A stretch of DNA of 64,000 nucleotides. It comes from Biomphalaria glabrata. Its lineage: Eukaryota > Mollusca > Gastropoda > Planorbidae. Position 1 is the stretch's first letter; each line of letters starts with the position of its first letter. The notes under the pieces are model-generated. The model saw nothing but the letters and a program-made list of their open reading frames with translations, searched no databases and was not told where the DNA came from. A program made the position numbers and the translations under genes. The stretch is from assembly GCF_947242115.1 (NCBI RefSeq), contig NC_074726.1, positions 13,267,970 to 13,331,969 on the forward strand, read 5' to 3'. Positions 21,183 to 32,172 of the stretch are shown here, in pieces.

Positions 21183-23650
21183 CCCCTTCGTACACGAAGT
21201 CACAATTTTGTTCCAAAAAATTATTTTGTGGGTGGGTTATGATGCAATGGACCTCAGGAGTAAGTGAAGCAAAAATTTTGTCCATCGGTCAACAATTAAG
21301 CGAATTACATCATGTGTACGTTTGTACACACCGTGTATCAATGCAGTAAAAGGGGACATAATTTAACATAGCTATATAGAGAAAAATTTTAACAAAAATA
21401 ATTAAACAACCAATATAAATCAAATTATTTATTTACTTTTATCAAATCTATTTATTTTATTAAGCAAATGGCATTCTAAAAATCACTTTTTTCTTACTAG
21501 TACTACATAAAAATAGCATTTTGAGTATTCAGCTTCGCCCATTGTATCCCATCCTACCATTTGTACACCTTTGACTTAATTAATTCTGCAACAACTTTTC
21601 AGATACATGCTTCAAAAGAAGCCTAAAGCAAGCCCACATTCACACACACGTTTTCACAAACAGTTATATCAGGGTTGACAAACACTTGTTTGTGGCATCT
21701 GAGGCTGCGAAATAAGAAAAAGACCATGTTTGGATAGGATCTCTCTTTCTAACAGCACAACAGTACATAAATATATTCTCACATTGTATATAATCTAGAT
21801 AGCTTAAGAATTGTTAATATTTATAATAAGCTTCAATGAAGTTTGAGGTTTCAGTGACCAGGGCATGGAAAAGTGCAGGGTTCAAACAAATGACCACCAT
21901 GAAGACAGTCCGAAGCTCATACCAAATGACCATGAAGTGCCTCGTTGCAATAAGTCCTCAACAGTAAAATGTCTGTGGGTGTAGACATGATAATTATATC
22001 CTAGCACAAACCTCATTCAGGATATGCAGGGGACGGAAGTAGGCAAGGTTTGAATGGGTGACCTCTAATCCTCTAAGACGACAGTCCGAAACCCAAACCA
22101 AACGATTAGGCAGTGATTCGTTGAACAAGTCTTCAACAGTAGAATGCTTCTGGGTGAAGACATAATTAAATATTAATACATCCTGGCACAAACCTCCTGC
22201 AGGCCAGCAGGGGACAGTCATTGGCAGGGTTTGAACAGGTGACATTTAAGACGACACTTCGAAGCCCATACAGAACGAAGGCAGTGATCCGTTGTAATAT
22301 AAGTCCTCAACAGTAGATTGCCTCTGGGGGGAGACATGGTATTCTAAGTAGTAATATTACATCTTAGTACAAAACCCTGCAGGACACAGCAGGGCGATGG
22401 AATTGTGCAGGATTAAAAAAAAGTGCCCATCATGATGGCATTTCGAAACCAAATGACGAGGCAGCGATCTGTTGTAATAAAGATCTCACAGTTAGATGTC
22501 ACTGTGTGTGGTCATGAAGATTATTAAGTAGTAATATTTCGTCCTAGCCTAAATCTCTTGAAGGACAGCAGGGATGGAACCGGACAGGTTTCGAACAGAT
22601 GATCATCATACAACCAGGCAGTGAGTTAGGCAGTGTTCTGTTGTAACACATCCTCAACAGAAAGATCTAATAGGGTGTTTTCTGAAATAAAAACAATAAA
22701 ACAAAAATGAACAGATGTAATATATAAAACTTATAATTTATATTTAATAATCTTACTTTTTAAATTATGTGTATAAATGATCATTTAGGGCCTACATAAT
22801 TGATCAAATATATTGCTGCAATGGACACGCAAAGAAATTTAATTTTAAGTCTAGAGACTACTTTTACACTTAACCTTTTTTTAGCTTATTAAATTATACA
22901 TTAATTAAATCTAGTTGATTTTAGATCTAGTCTTTAAATCCAAATTCTAATCTAAAACAAATACTTTGATTCAAAGTTTGAAAAACTAAACAGAAACATA
23001 CAAGAAAATGAAATGAGATCTCTAAATCTAACATTTAAAATGTACCAAAGATCTTTTAGATCTATTTTTAGATCTAGACTATATTTAGAAATAAATCTAA
23101 TAAATCTATAATCTATGCTTCGAAATATTTAAATAAACACCAGTAGAATTGTTACTATTTGTAAAAATCTAGTAGATTTGGATCTTAATTCTATAGATCT
23201 AGAATAGAATCTAAAAGGACACAGTCGTAACACCAATTATCGATCATGGTTTTTTTTACTCAAGTGAGACACGCTGTGAACATTTGTACACATCACTATT
23301 CACAAAATTATTTAGGACAATATATTAATCTTTATATATTTCAAATGGTAACATATTAATAACGTACATCTTAACTACAATATTTAATATGATTTATATC
23401 GAAGAGAATAGTTTTAGTAAGAAAATTAGGCCTAGGAATTTACTTAACAAATCGGGCTATTTGACGAACTGGATTCAAGTTCAAATTAAAAAATATTCGC
23501 TTCCTTTCTGTGTAAAATACGGTGTATAATAAACAAAGAAGAGGTCGATAAATTTATTTCCGGTGTTTAAAAACTTGTCCACAACTTTTCATGTGAAAAA
23601 AAATCATTTTAAAGTCATGTGTACATATGTACACACCGTGTACGAAGGGG
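21183..23650. mobile_element. 2468-bp non-autonomous DNA element with CCCCTTCGTACACG ends
   Basis: Inverted ends CCCCTTCGTACACG (21183-21196) and CGTGTACGAAGGGG (23637-23650). An inner copy of the right-end sequence, CATGTGTACGTTTGTACACA then CCGTGTA, lies at 21311-21337. The interior carries a degenerate tandem repeat of about 180 bp (21845-22680) and an AGATCT/TCTAGA-rich part (22900-23220). No transposase was seen and no short target duplication is visible; instead about 235 bp of array sequence flanks it as direct repeats. Confidence 0.65.
21845..22680 (+). repeat. degenerate tandem repeat, about 180 bp x 5
   Basis: Each copy has the order CAGTGATCCGTTGTAATAAG, TCCTCAACAGTAGAATG, GGGTG-AGACAT, CCTAGCACAAACCTC, AGCAGGGGA, CAGGGTTTGAACAGGTGACC and AAGACGACAGTCCGAAGCCC. 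Copies begin near 21860, 22040, 22220, 22400 and 22590 and differ by many substitutions and small gaps, so this repeat is old. Confidence 0.7.
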
Positions 23651-23651
23651 A

Positions 23652-23892
23652 ATAGGTAGGTCTTAAACCACATAGACAAACATAATGTCATTACTCCATA
23701 CCAACATGGTTTAATGAAGAATATGTGGTGGGTTTGGCACAGAAGAACTTAATAAACCACGAAAGGAACTCGTAGGCCGATATATGTTTATCTGTACACC
23801 TTTCAAAGGCAAACATAAAACATAATTACACATGGGCATAAACTTAACATAATTAATGGGCCTAAATGGCTAGACCAAGTTGTACACACAGC
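23652..23892 (+). repeat. direct repeat of array sequence right of the 2.47-kb element
   Basis: It matches 20944-21182 and shares its GATATATGTTT form, whereas the array units read GATATAGATATGTTT. It ends with GTTGTACACACAGC, where array unit 1 begins. Confidence 0.8.
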
Positions 23893-24005
23893 AACTACAG
23901 ACCAGTATCACATGTAAAATCCTAAAACACATAATAGGTAGGTCTTAAACCACATAGACAAACATAATGTCATTACTCCATACCAACATGGTTTAATGAA
24001 GAATA

Positions 24006-24888
24006 TGTGGTGGGTTTGGCACAGAAGAACTTAATAAACCACGAAAGGAACTCGTAGGCCGATATAGATATGTTTATCTGTACACCTTTCAAAGGCAAAC
24101 ATAAAACATAATTACACATGGGCATAAACTTAACATAATTAATGGGCCTAAATGGCTAGACCAAGTTGTACACACAGCATAGAAGTCTAAATATTAGATA
24201 AAAAAACAACAACAACAAAATCTTATAGTGTAAACTAATCATCTCTATAAGAGGGATATGGAACATCGGAAACATTATAAAAATTAATGACAAAGTAGTT
24301 CTCTAAAAATAAATCAGTTGTTCTACATAAAACAAACATACATTGTTTGAAGAGTTTCGCTCTTCCTCTTTCCTTACAAAACAAAAAACTATAACAATTT
24401 AATATAACAAATCTATACTAGACACTTTTTCTTAAAAGCCAGTATCTACACACTGGTTGTAAAAATACATTTACAAGATTGACAGTTAACATTCTATATA
24501 GGAACTATTTCGTCTAGTATACTACAGGTACGCAATTCAATAAATTAATTCATTTACATGCTGGCTTCTAAAAATAAGGATAGTCCAACAACATGGACGA
24601 AAACCGGGGTAGCGTTATTCAATCTAAACTAGTAAATAAAATTATAATCTAATATAAGAAACAGTAAAAATGTATTTACCTGCAGCCCTACGAAAACACG
24701 TGGTGTAGAACCAGGCAATAAAAAGGGAGCGAAGACGAAGTAGGTCCAGTAACGTACAGACACTACAGTGACAAGAGATGCCGGTAGAACGGACAGTGTC
24801 CACGTTGTTTTTGACTTTTTACGCGCCATCTAGTGGGAAAGGTCACGTGGATATCGGTGTGGCCTGAACAAGTATCCGCCCCACTACA
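24006..24888 (-). mobile_element. LTR-like insert inside LINE, unit 1
   Basis: The LINE frame is interrupted between KNM and CETRLIGL. The insert reads on the minus strand from TGTAGTGGGGCGG to CCCACCACA, that is TG..CA with short imperfect inverted ends, 883 bp, like a solitary LTR. It holds a short open frame (24629-24829) that runs into a CTGCAG/GTAAATACA donor-like sequence. No internal genes are present. It predates the amplification, since every unit has it at the same place. Confidence 0.5.
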
Positions 24889-25711
24889 TATAGATCATGC
24901 GAAACACGACTAATAGGACTAATTGATGATTTTTCAAAAGGTTTAGATGATAGTGAGCAGATAGATGCTATCTTACTAGATGTTTCCAAACCTTTTGACA
25001 AGGCTCACCACCATAGTTTGCTTAAAAAATTAATAAAATATTTTGGCATTGATGGTCCATTGCATCAGTGGATTAAAGATTTTCTGATAGGGAGAAAACA
25101 AATTGTAATAATAAATGTCTATAAATTAACACCAATAACAGTAAACTCAGGTGTACCTCAAGGAACAGTCTTAGGTCCACTATTATTTTTAATTGACATA
25201 AATGATTTACCACATTGCATTAGTTCAGGAACAAAAGTCAGATTATTCGCAGACGATTGCATAATACCGGTATATAGAACAATGAAAACAACACAAGATA
25301 CATATATTTTACAAAGAGAATGGAATCAAATTATAGCATGTTTTCTCCACCCAGAAAAATGTCACATACTAAACTAAATAAATACCACTTATCTTATTCA
25401 TGGCAAACCAGTTACACAGACTAATATAAAAAAAAAAAAACAATTTCGAAATACCTAGGTGTTATAATAAATAAATAAAAAATCATGAAATACTTCATAT
25501 CGATGTTATTATTTTTTAAAAAAGCAAACAAAGGATTAGGGTTGATTAAAAGAAATTTCTTCAAATCAAATAAGAACAAAAAGCTAACATGTTATTTAAT
25601 GCTATGCTTGCTACGCCTCTAGGTATATAATATAGTGATGATTACAAATAATGGACTTTAACCAAGCTACATGCAAATGCATAAAGAAATGGCTTTTGTT
25701 GAAAGGCCTAG
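24889..25711 (+). pseudogene. CR1/Jockey-like LINE reverse-transcriptase core fragment, unit 1
   Basis: Plus-strand reading: TRLIGLIDDFSKGLDDSEQI, then LLDVSKPFDKAHHHSLLKKL and, in the open frame 25018-25377, SGVPQGTVLGPLLFLIDIND and VRLFADDC (the FADD catalytic motif). These are reverse-transcriptase motifs of a non-LTR element that copies itself by target-primed reverse transcription. The first catalytic block reads VSKPFDKAHH where FSKAFDKV is usual, and stops follow ILN. The frame resumes as thumb-region LINE sequence (KYLGVII, KANKGLGLIKRNFFKSNK) to about 25640. No endonuclease domain is present, so it is a dead fragment. Confidence 0.85.
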
Positions 25712-25873
25712 AAAAAAAACACAACAACTAAAAACACGGTGACAAATGAAATGATCATAAGGTAAACAAATGAAACAAAATACTCACTGCAGCACACAAG
25801 TTGACAACAAAACTCAACTGTAGCCAAAACTTAACTTATAATAAGAATAACGCGACTAGTTGATATCTACTTT
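25712..25873 (+). repeat. direct repeat D1, left of the U1 segment (unit 1)
   Basis: AACACAACAACTAAAAACAC through GCGACTAGTTGATATCTACT recurs at 27554-27713 (D2) with only a few differences (AATGATC/AATAATC, GCACAC/GCTTAC). The pair brackets the 1.68-kb stretch holding U1 and the second LINE piece in every complete unit. Confidence 0.85.
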
Positions 25874-26178
25874 AGTCAAAACCAACTTTAGTTACCACCA
25901 ACTTATAAGCTGTGGACAGAAAAATTTCCAGTACAAAAGCATACTTCTCCTGGGGACAATCTGAGACAATCAGAGAGAAAGTGGCACTGGGCCGCCGCAA
26001 ATTACAGGGACTCACTAACAATGAAAGTTATTATTAGCCCTTTTTTGTCACATTGAAATACATAGATCTTCATCTATATTGTGCTAAGATAAAGTAATCC
26101 TGAGAACTTTCAATCCAAAATAATGTACCATATAATTAACATAATGCTGCCAATTGAGATAGATTAAATAGTTGTAGG

Positions 26179-26342
26179 CAGGGGATAGCGCGAACGCAGT
26201 CCCCCATACGCAAAAATTACGCACCCGAGTCACCCACATTTGGGGTGATCGCAGGGTTCAGCCCGCCCGAAGTGCAATGGACGAGCCTCGACCTGGGAGG
26301 ACCACCTTGCTGATCATGGTACCTCCTGTGCCAGGTAAGTAT
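26179..26342 (-). ncRNA. U1: U1 spliceosomal snRNA gene, copy 1
   Basis: U1 snRNA is the core of the U1 snRNP, which pairs with 5' splice sites in the nucleus. The 164-nt reverse complement begins ATACTTACCTGGCACAGGAG (5' splice-site-pairing end), includes the stem-loop II sequence CCATTGCACTTCGG, stem-loop III GATCACCCCAAATGTGGGTG, the Sm site AATTTTTG, and ends GGACTGCGTTCGCGCTATCC then CCTG. The length equals human U1. Stem changes against human are paired (GGAGG/CCTCC in stem I, TCACCC/GGGTGA in stem III), which argues for a structured, selected RNA. Loop I reads ATCAGCAAG instead of the usual ATCACGAAG. The upstream side (26343-26420) would hold the PSE-type promoter; I cannot identify it with confidence. 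Confidence 0.95.
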
Positions 26343-26420
26343 GAAAAAAAGGGAAGCCTCGGGAGTATATGAATACAAAACATTTGGACTTTAATGCGCT
26401 TCTTAACGGCGACATACAAA
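26343..26420 (-). promoter_or_regulatory. presumed U1 promoter region, unit 1 (repeated in units 2-5)
   Basis: Animal U1 genes carry a proximal sequence element about 55 bases upstream of the start and no TATA box. On the minus strand that position falls in AAGTCCAAATGTTTTGTATT (about 26378-26397). The call rests on position only. The region is unchanged in all five units. Confidence 0.3.
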
Positions 26421-27310
26421 TCGCTTTAAGAATCGCTTTTTAATCCTTGTTTTAAAATATGTTTATCTTTCTGCACCATCTGTTGTTTACTTTTGTACAG
26501 CTGTAATTAAATTGAAAAAATGATATATAAAATATACAAAATTCAATAGCAAAAACTCTATTTAAATATAGCAGTCAACGTATGAGTTTTTACTTCCCCT
26601 GTTAAGGAATGCACAAAACTTGTATCACCTCCCTTGTTTTGTATGTAATGACCTTGGATACACAGTTACAAAGCCAAAGAATATTCTCGGGATTACTTTT
26701 GCTTCTCGTACGCTTAGGCCGACAGACAAAATGCACAATGAGCAAACATTCATTCATTAATGGTAATGAACTAGTGGTGTTATTGGGTGATTGTTTAATT
26801 ATGGATGTAAAGGCGGAGCCTCCGAACCCCACTCGTATAGTATGAAACACTGCTTATACATTTTGTTTTAAATTAAATTCTACTTATATACATACTAAAT
26901 GCCTAGTTTCTCTTTTAAAACAAAGCGAACATATATTTTAAAATGCAATTCGCTTGTATGACAGAAAACACTTAACTTAGTAATACAAATATTTGTGTAA
27001 CATTAGTTTAGAAACAAGGAAACAAACACCTTCCACTTTAATGTTGAAATATTATGCACGTGAGTTGCCTCCCCTGTGAATATTAGCCTCCTGTGTTTTC
27101 TTACTATTAGCAGTGAATAGTTGTAGAAAGGGTGCATGAGAACTTTGTAACATCTAAAATATCATGATATTGATGTTTCAATATCCCTTCTGGTTTTTGT
27201 GATCTAAAATAAAAATAATGTTATAAAAACAATATTTGTATTACTAAATTAAGTATTTACCTTTTTATTTAAAGCGTTTACTTTTGCTTTAAAACAGAAA
27301 TACTGTATTT
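26421..27310. other. unidentified 0.9-kb segment upstream of U1 (unit 1; repeated in units 2-5)
   Basis: Unique-looking, not LINE or LTR. Open frames of 78 codons (26609-26845, +) and 82 codons (26602-26850, -) overlap on opposite strands and stay open in all five units, but have no recognisable domain. A GC-richer spot GGCGGAGCCTCCGAACCCCA lies at 26812-26831. It may be genomic flank carried along with U1. Confidence 0.5.
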
Positions 27311-27314
27311 AGCA

Positions 27315-27553
27315 TGTACAGAGCAAAAGAAAGAACAAAAGTCAGACTATTTGCAGATGATTGCATAAAATATAGAACAATCAAAACAACACAAAATACA
27401 GATATTTTACAAAGAGAATTAGATCAATTACAGAAATGGGAATCAAATTGTAGCATGTTTTTTTCACCCAGAAAAATTCACATACTAAACTAAATAAATA
27501 CCACTTATCTTATTCACGTCAAACCAGTTACACGGACTAATAAAAAAAAAACA
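27315..27553 (+). mobile_element. second LINE reverse-transcriptase piece (unit 1; repeated in units 2-5)
   Basis: It reads TKVRLFADDCIKYRTIKTTQ, then NTDILQRELDQLQKWESNCS. It covers the same part of the protein as the core fragment but is a separate, better preserved copy: it keeps RELDQLQKWESN, which the core fragment has lost. It ends at KPVTRTN next to D2. Confidence 0.8.
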
Positions 27554-27713
27554 AAAAAACACAACAACTAAAAACACGGTGACAAATGAAATAATCATAA
27601 GGTAAACAAATGAAACAAAATACTCACTGCAGCTTACAAGTTGACAACAAAACTCAACTGTAGCCAAAACTTAACTTATAATAAGAATAACGCGACTAGT
27701 TGATATCTACTTT
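27554..27713 (+). repeat. direct repeat D2, right of the U1 segment (unit 1)
   Basis: Second member of the D1/D2 pair; it leads directly into the N-terminal LINE piece (GACAGGAGACAAAGACATAT). Repeated in units 2-5. Confidence 0.85.
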
Positions 27714-28089
27714 GACAGGAGACAAAGACATATTACTTAATTTGAACCAAATACAGACAACATAGGAGATATAGAATTACAAGAAAAGGGAATACAAAAA
27801 CTATCAGCCAACATCAAACCGAATAAAGCATATGGACCTGATGATATTTCAGCTAGACTACTCAAAGAACTAAGCAATGAGCTAGCACCAGTGTTCCAGA
27901 GCAGAGTACTAAGGGACTGGAAAGATACTAATGTTACCCCCTTCCTATTTAAAAAGGACAAAAATCTGACCCAGGAAACTACAGACCAGTATCACATGTA
28001 AAATCCTAAAACACATAATAGGTAGGTCTTAAACCACATAGACAAACATAATGTCATTACTCCATACCAACATGGTTTAATGAAGAATA
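27714..28089 (+). mobile_element. N-terminal LINE reverse-transcriptase piece (unit 1/2 border; repeated at each border)
   Basis: It reads GIQKLSANIKPNKAYGPDDI, then SARLLKELSNELAPVFQ and LRDWKDTNVTP, the finger/palm start of a CR1/Jockey-type reverse transcriptase, then loses frame before YQHGLMKNM, where the LTR-like insert begins. Confidence 0.8.
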
Positions 28090-28972
28090 TGTGGTGGGTT
28101 TGGCACAGAAGAACTTAATAAACCACGAAAGGAACTCGTAGGCCGATATAGATATGTTTATCTGTACACCTTTCAAAGGCAAACATAAAACATAATTACA
28201 CATGGGCATAAACTTAACATAATTAATGGGCCTAAATGGCTAGACCAAGTTGTACACACAGCATAGAAGTCTAAATATTAGATAAAAAAACAACAACAAC
28301 AAAATCTTATAGTGTAAACTAATCATCTCTATAAGAGGGATATGGAACATCGGAAACATTATAAAAATTAATGACAAAGTAGTTCTCTAAAAATAAATCA
28401 GTTGTTCTACATAAAACAAACATACATTGTTTGAAGAGTTTCGCTCTTCCTCTTTCCTTACAAAACAAAAAACTATAACAATTTAATATAACAAATCTAT
28501 ACTAGACACTTTTTCTTAAAAGCCAGTATCTACACACTGGTTGTAAAAATACATTTACAAGATTGACAGTTAACATTCTATATAGGAACTATTTCGTCTA
28601 GTATACTACAGGTACGCAATTCAATAAATTAATTCATTTACATGCTGGCTTCTAAAAATAAGGATAGTCCAACAACATGGACGAAAACCGGGGTAGCGTT
28701 ATTCAATCTAAACTAGTAAATAAAATTATAATCTAATATAAGAAACAGTAAAAATGTATTTACCTGCAGCCCTACGAAAACACGTGGTGTAGAACCAGGC
28801 AATAAAAAGGGAGCGAAGACGAAGTAGGTCCAGTAACGTACAGACACTACAGTGACAAGAGATGCCGGTAGAACGGACAGTGTCCACGTTGTTTTTGACT
28901 TTTTACGCGCCATCTAGTGGGAAAGGTCACGTGGATATCGGTGTGGCCTGAACAAGTATCCGCCCCACTACA
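28090..28972 (-). mobile_element. LTR-like insert, unit 2
   Basis: 883 bp, same position and near-identical sequence as in unit 1. Confidence 0.5.
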
Positions 28973-29795
28973 TATAGATCATGCGAAACACGACTAATAG
29001 GACTAATTGATCATTTTTCAAAAGGTTTAGATGATAGTGAGCAGATAGATGCTATCTTACTAGATGTTTCCAAACCTTTTGACAAGGCTCACCACCATAG
29101 TTTGCTTAAAAAATTAATAAAATATTTTGGCATTGATGGTCCATTGCATCAGTGGATTAAAGATTTTCTGATAGGGAGAAAACAAATTGTAATAATAAAT
29201 GTCTATAAATTAACACCAATAACAGTAAACTCAGGTGTACCTCAAGGAACAGTCTTAGGTCCACTATTATTTTTAATTGACATAAATGATTTACCACATT
29301 GCATTAGTTCAGGAACAAAAGTCAGATTATTCGCAGACGATTGCATAATACCGGTATATAGAACAATGAAAACAACACAAGATACATATATTTTACAAAG
29401 AGAATGGAATCAAATTATAGCATGTTTTCTCCACCCAGAAAAATGTCACATACTAAACTAAATAAATACCACTTATCTTATTCATGGCAAACCAGTTACA
29501 CAGACTAATATAAAAAAAAAAAAACAATTTCGAAATACCTAGGTGTTATAATAAATAAATAAAAAATCATGAAATACTTCATATCGATGTTATTATTTTT
29601 TAAAAAAGCAAACAAAGGATTAGGGTTGATTAAAAGAAATTTCTTCAAATCAAATAAGAACAAAAAGCTAACATGTTATTTAATGCTATGCTTGCTACGC
29701 CTCTAGGTATATAATATAGTGATGATTACAAATAATGGACTTTAACCAAGCTACATGCAAATGCATAAAGAAATGGCTTTTGTTGAAAGGCCTAG
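28973..29795 (+). pseudogene. LINE reverse-transcriptase core fragment, unit 2
   Basis: Same fragment as in unit 1; open frame 29102-29461 encodes the same 119 residues. Confidence 0.85.
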
Positions 29796-30262
29796 AAAAA
29801 AAACACAACAACTAAAAACACGGTGACAAATGAAATGATCATAAGGTAAACAAATGAAACAAAATACTCACTGCAGCACACAAGTTGACAACAAAACTCA
29901 ACTGTAGCCAAAACTTAACTTATAATAAGAATAACGCGACTAGTTGATATCTACTTTAGTCAAAACCAACTTTAGTTACCACCAACTTATAAGCTGTGGA
30001 CAGAAAAATTTCCAGTACAAAAGCATACTTCTCCTGGGGACAATCTGAGACAATCAGAGAGAAAGTGGCACTGGGCCGCCGCAAATTACAGGGACTCACT
30101 AACAATGAAAGTTATTATTAGCCCTTTTTTGTCACATTGAAATACATAGATCTTCATCTATATTGTGCTAAGATAAAGTAATCCTGAGAACTTTCAATCC
30201 AAAATAATGTACCATATAATTAACATAATGCTGCCAATTGAGATAGATTAAATAGTTGTAGG

Positions 30263-30426
30263 CAGGGGATAGCGCGAACGCAGTCCCCCATACGCAAAAA
30301 TTACGCACCCGAGTCACCCACATTTGGGGTGATCGCAGGGTTCAGCCCGCCCGAAGTGCAATGGACGAGCCTCGACCTGGGAGGACCACCTTGCTGATCA
30401 TGGTACCTCCTGTGCCAGGTAAGTAT
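30263..30426 (-). ncRNA. U1: U1 snRNA gene, copy 2
   Basis: Same 164-nt sequence as copy 1 by eye, at the same place within array unit 2, transcribed against the LINE pieces. Confidence 0.95.
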
Positions 30427-32172
30427 GAAAAAAAGGGAAGCCTCGGGAGTATATGAATACAAAACATTTGGACTTTAATGCGCTTCTTAACGGCGACATA
30501 CAAATCGCTTTAAGAATCGCTTTTTAATCCTTGTTTTAAAATATGTTTATCTTTCTGCACCATCTGTTGTTTACTTTTGTACAGCTGTAATTAAATTGAA
30601 AAAATGATATATAAAATATACAAAATTCAATAGCAAAAACTCTATTTAAATATAGCAGTCAACGTATGAGTTTTTACTTCCCCTGTTAAGGAATGCACAA
30701 AACTTGTATCACCTCCCTTGTTTTGTATGTAATGACCTTGGATACACAGTTACAAAGCCAAAGAATATTCTCGGGATTACTTTTGCTTCTCGTACGCTTA
30801 GGCCGACAGACAAAATGCACAATGAGCAAACATTCATTCATTAATGGTAATGAACTAGTGGTGTTATTGGGTGATTGTTTAATTATGAATGTACAGGCGG
30901 AGCCTCCGAACCCCACTCGTATAGTATGAAACACTGCTTATACATTTTGTTTTAAATTAAATTCTACTTATATACATACTAAATGCCTAGTTTCTCTTTT
31001 AAAACAAAGCGAACATATATTTTAAAATGCAATTCGCTTGTATGACAGAAAACACTTAACTTAGTAATACAAATATTTGTGTAACATTAGTTTAGAAACA
31101 AGGAAACAAACACCTTCCACTTTAATGTTGAAATATTATGCACGTGAGTTGCCTCCCCTGTGAATATTAGCCTCCTGTGTTTTCTTACTATTAGCAGTGA
31201 ATAGTTGTAGAAAGGGTGCATGAGAACTTTGTAACATCTAAAATATCATGATATTGATGTTTCAATATCCCTTCTGGTTTTTGTGATCTAAAATAAAAAT
31301 AATGTTATAAAAACAATATTTGTATTACTAAATTAAGTATTTACCTTTTTATTTAAAGCGTTTACTTTTGCTTTAAAACAGAAATACTGTATTTAGCATG
31401 TACAGAGCAAAAGAAAGAACAAAAGTCAGACTATTTGCAGATGATTGCATAAAATATAGAACAATCAAAACAACACAAAATACAGATATTTTACAAAGAG
31501 AATTAGATCAATTACAGAAATGGGAATCAAATTGTAGCATGTTTTTTTCACCCAGAAAAATTCACATACTAAACTAAATAAATACCACTTATCTTATTCA
31601 CGTCAAACCAGTTACACGGACTAATAAAAAAAAACAAAAAAACACAACAACTAAAAACACGGTGACAAATGAAATAATCATAAGGTAAACAAATGAAACA
31701 AAATATTCACTGCAGCTTACAAGTTGACAACAAAACTCAACTGTAGCCAAAACTTAACTTATAATAAGAATAACGCGACTAGTTGATATCTACTTTGACA
31801 GGAGACAAAGACATATTACTTAATTTGAACCAAATACAGACAACATAGGAGATATAGAATTACAAGAAAAGGGAATACAAAAACTATCAGCCAACATCAA
31901 ACCGAATAAAGCATATGGACCTGATGATATTTCAGCTAGACTACTCAAAGAACTAAGCAATGAGCTAGCACCAGTGTTCCAGAGCAGAGTACTAAGGGAC
32001 TGGAAAGATACTAATGTTACCCCCTTCCTATTTAAAAAGGACAAAAATCTGACCCAGGAAACTACAGACCAGTATCACATGTAAAATCCTAAAACACATA
32101 ATAGGTAGGTCTTAAACCACATAGACAAACATAATGTCATTACTCCATACCAACATGGTTTAATGAAGAATA

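Larger units (their letters stand above)
23893..27976. repeat. array unit 1
   Basis: Contains the LTR-like insert 24006-24888, LINE core 24889-25711, D1 25712-25873, U1 gene 26179-26342, second LINE piece about 27315-27553, D2 27554-27713 and N-terminal LINE piece 27714 onward. Private variant: ATGGATGTAAAG near 26801, where the other units read ATGAATGTACAG or a close form. Confidence 0.92.
27977..32059. repeat. array unit 2
   Basis: Same order as unit 1. It shares AAAATATTCACTGCAGCTT (D2, near 31700) with unit 3 only. Confidence 0.92.

Noticed and set aside
26602-26850. Conserved small protein upstream of U1
   Set aside because: Open on both strands, without similarity, and kept open in five units that are nearly identical anyway. 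Not enough for a CDS call.
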